Shown here in pieces: positions 62,744 to 64,000 of a stretch of 64,000 nucleotides of DNA. The notes under the pieces are model-generated. The model was not told where the DNA came from. It made no database searches and saw nothing but the letters and a program-made list of their open reading frames with translations. A program made the translations under genes and the position numbers. The stretch is from Amnibacterium setariae (GTDB lineage: Bacteria > Actinomycetota > Actinomycetes > Actinomycetales > Microbacteriaceae): positions 1,485,560 through 1,549,559 of the forward strand of contig NZ_QXTG01000002.1 of assembly GCF_003581425.1 (NCBI RefSeq), read 5' to 3'. Numbering within the stretch: the stretch's first letter is position 1; every line of letters starts with the position of its first letter.

Positions 62744-63727
62744 TTAGGTTCTGACGATCTCGGCGTGCGCGCGGAACCAGTCGACGGTGGACGCCACGCC
62801 CTCAGCAAGTCCAATTTTCGAGCTCCAGCCGGCCGCAGTGAGCTTGCTCACGTCCAGGAGCTTTTGAGGAGTCCCGTCCGGCTTCGTCGTGTCCCACTCG
62901 GTGTCACCGGTGTAGCCGACGACTTCGGCGACGGTCTCCGCGATCTCCTTGATCGTCACGTCCGAGCCGGTCCCGACGTTCACCTGAGCCGGGCCGTCGT
63001 AGTGCTCCAGCAGGTGCAGGCAGGCATCGGCCATGTCATCGACGTGCAGGAACTCTCGCCGGGGGCTGCCGGTTCCCCAGTTCGTCACCGAAGTCGAGCC
63101 CGACGCCTTTGCCTCGTCGTACCGACGGATCAGGGCCGGCAGGACATGGGAGCCCTTCGGGGAGAAGTTGTCGTTCGGCCCGTAGAGGTTCGTGGGCATG
63201 GCCGAGATCCACGGCAGCCCGTACTCGCGGCGCACCGACTGCACGCCGAGGATGCCGGCGATCTTTGCGATCGCGTACGCGTCGTTCGTCTCCTCCAGGT
63301 GCCCGGTGAGGAGGGTGTCCTCCTTGATGGGCTGCGGCGCGAACTTCGGGTAGATGCAGCTGGACCCGAGGAAGAGCAGGCGCTCCGTCTCCTGCGCCAG
63401 TGCCGCGTCCATCACGTTGATTTGGATCCGCAGGTTGTCGCTGAGGAACTCGACCGGGAAGGTGCTGTTTGCGAGGATGCCGCCGACCTTCGCGGCTGCG
63501 AGCACGACGTACCTCGGCTTCGTCTCGGCTATGAACGCGAACACTGCGTCACGGTTCTTCAGATCGAGCTCGGCCGAGGTGCGGCCCACAATGTCCGTGA
63601 ACCCTTCGGCCTGGAGCTTGCGGACGATCGCGGACCCGACGAGCCCGCGATGGCCGGCGACGTAGACGCGGGCGTCGCGATCCAACGGCGTCGGGGTGTA
63701 CTCGACCCCGCCCTTGAGATCCGTCAT
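62744..63727 (-). CDS. fcl: GDP-L-fucose synthase
   Basis: 327 residues, a reductase/epimerase of the extended SDR family. VYVAGHRGLVGSAIVRKL binds NADPH, LGSSCIYP and DAYAIAKIAG (Tyr/Lys of the active site) are typical, and NLYGPNDNFSPKGSHVLPALIRR is a GMER hallmark. It makes GDP-L-fucose from the Gmd product. The ATG overlaps the gmd stop (ATGA), so the two steps are coupled. It returns to the GC-rich composition of the core genome. Confidence 0.95.
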   Translation of the reverse strand: MTDLKGGVEYTPTPLDRDARVYVAGHRGLVGSAIVRKLQAEGFTDIVGRTSAELDLKNRDAVFAFIAETKPRYVVLAAAKVGGILANSTFPVEFLSDNLRIQINVMDAALAQETERLLFLGSSCIYPKFAPQPIKEDTLLTGHLEETNDAYAIAKIAGILGVQSVRREYGLPWISAMPTNLYGPNDNFSPKGSHVLPALIRRYDEAKASGSTSVTNWGTGSPRREFLHVDDMADACLHLLEHYDGPAQVNVGTGSDVTIKEIAETVAEVVGYTGDTEWDTTKPDGTPQKLLDVSKLTAAGWSSKIGLAEGVASTVDWFRAHAEIVRT

Positions 63728-64000
63728 GCGCCGACGCCGAGTGCGGCGTTGTGCTTCGAGGCCCAGGAGTCGAGCCGAACAGTGTCGATCCACGGCCGAC
63801 CCTCGTGCTCGAGCGCCTCGACGTCCGCGTCGACCATCAGCTTCGCCAGCTGCAGCCCGTCGACCGTCGGCGTCCAGCCCAGCTCGGTGCGTGCCTTCGT
63901 CGCGTCACCGATCAGCGCGTCGACCTCCGTCGGGCGCAGGTACCGCTCGTCGAACCGCACGTAGTCGTCCCACTTCAACCCCACGTGCGCGAACGAGGTC
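63724..64000 (-). CDS. gmd: GDP-mannose 4,6-dehydratase, C-terminal end (start outside window)
   Basis: Only about 92 codons of the 3' end are visible. The text VGLKWDDYVRFDERYLRPTEVDALIGDATKARTELGWTPTV is the standard C-terminal region of Gmd. The enzyme converts GDP-mannose to GDP-4-keto-6-deoxymannose. The frame runs past the end of the window. Confidence 0.93.
   Translation of the reverse strand, partial: TSFAHVGLKWDDYVRFDERYLRPTEVDALIGDATKARTELGWTPTVDGLQLAKLMVDADVEALEHEGRPWIDTVRLDSWASKHNAALGVGA

Overview
This window looks like chromosome of a high-GC Gram-positive actinobacterium, most likely Microbacteriaceae. That placement is inferred from gene content: a WhiB regulator beside a giant membrane glycosyltransferase and a DUF5719 protein, DUF3499 next to a zincin-like protein and adenosylhomocysteinase, and a DUF4129/DUF4350/MoxR/DUF58 operon near SpoIIM-like and RDD proteins. 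Base composition is strongly GC-biased to about 52 kb and visibly more AT-rich from about 52.4 to 62.7 kb. No rRNA, tRNA, CRISPR array or insertion sequence was found. Composition and homology statements are by eye; nothing was computed or searched.

Layout. 0-4 kb: end of a DUF4129 protein, then DUF4350, MoxR ATPase and DUF58, overlapping or close-packed. 4-9 kb: PRC-barrel protein, a secreted PKD-like protein with a lipoprotein, SpoIIM-like and RDD membrane proteins, and a Pro/Glu-rich membrane protein. 9-24 kb: housekeeping and envelope genes (ahcY, DUF3499, polyprenol-phosphate mannosyltransferase, acyltransferase, DUF5719, giant GT2, whiB, galE, SRAP, a DUF559 nuclease-like gene bracketed by palindromic repeats, a HAD phosphatase). 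24-39 kb: an undecaprenyl-phosphate sugar-1-phosphate transferase, a frameshifted small membrane gene, a three-gene two-component operon, a secreted regulatory-like protein, an FHA protein, a large LuxR regulator and a GT2. 39-47 kb: a protealysin-like M4 peptidase overlapping an emfourin-type inhibitor gene, a DUF4874/DUF4832 protein, and a translationally coupled Pel-like triad (PelG-like, GH114/GH166-like, PelF). 47-64 kb: exopolysaccharide region with a beta-helix lipoprotein, a phosphatase-like protein lacking its catalytic cysteine, UDP-glucose dehydrogenase, glycosyltransferases, an acetyltransferase, a Wzc-type tyrosine autokinase, Wzx, Wzy, an acyltransferase and the GDP-fucose pathway (fcl and the end of gmd).

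Working together: the sugar transferase at 23.9 kb could start lipid-linked repeat-unit synthesis. The glycosyltransferases at 51-61 kb would extend the unit, Wzx would flip it, Wzy polymerise it, and the tyrosine autokinase control chain length. GalE, Ugd and Gmd/Fcl would supply UDP-galactose, UDP-glucuronate and GDP-fucose. The PelF/PelG locus may be a second, synthase-type polysaccharide system.

The most notable points are a five-copy family of roughly 67-bp palindromic repeats, four copies of which flank a DUF559 gene; the reduced Pel-like locus; the M4 peptidase/inhibitor pair; a pseudo-phosphatase; a homopolymer frameshift; and a 15-bp tandem repeat that runs through a stop codon.
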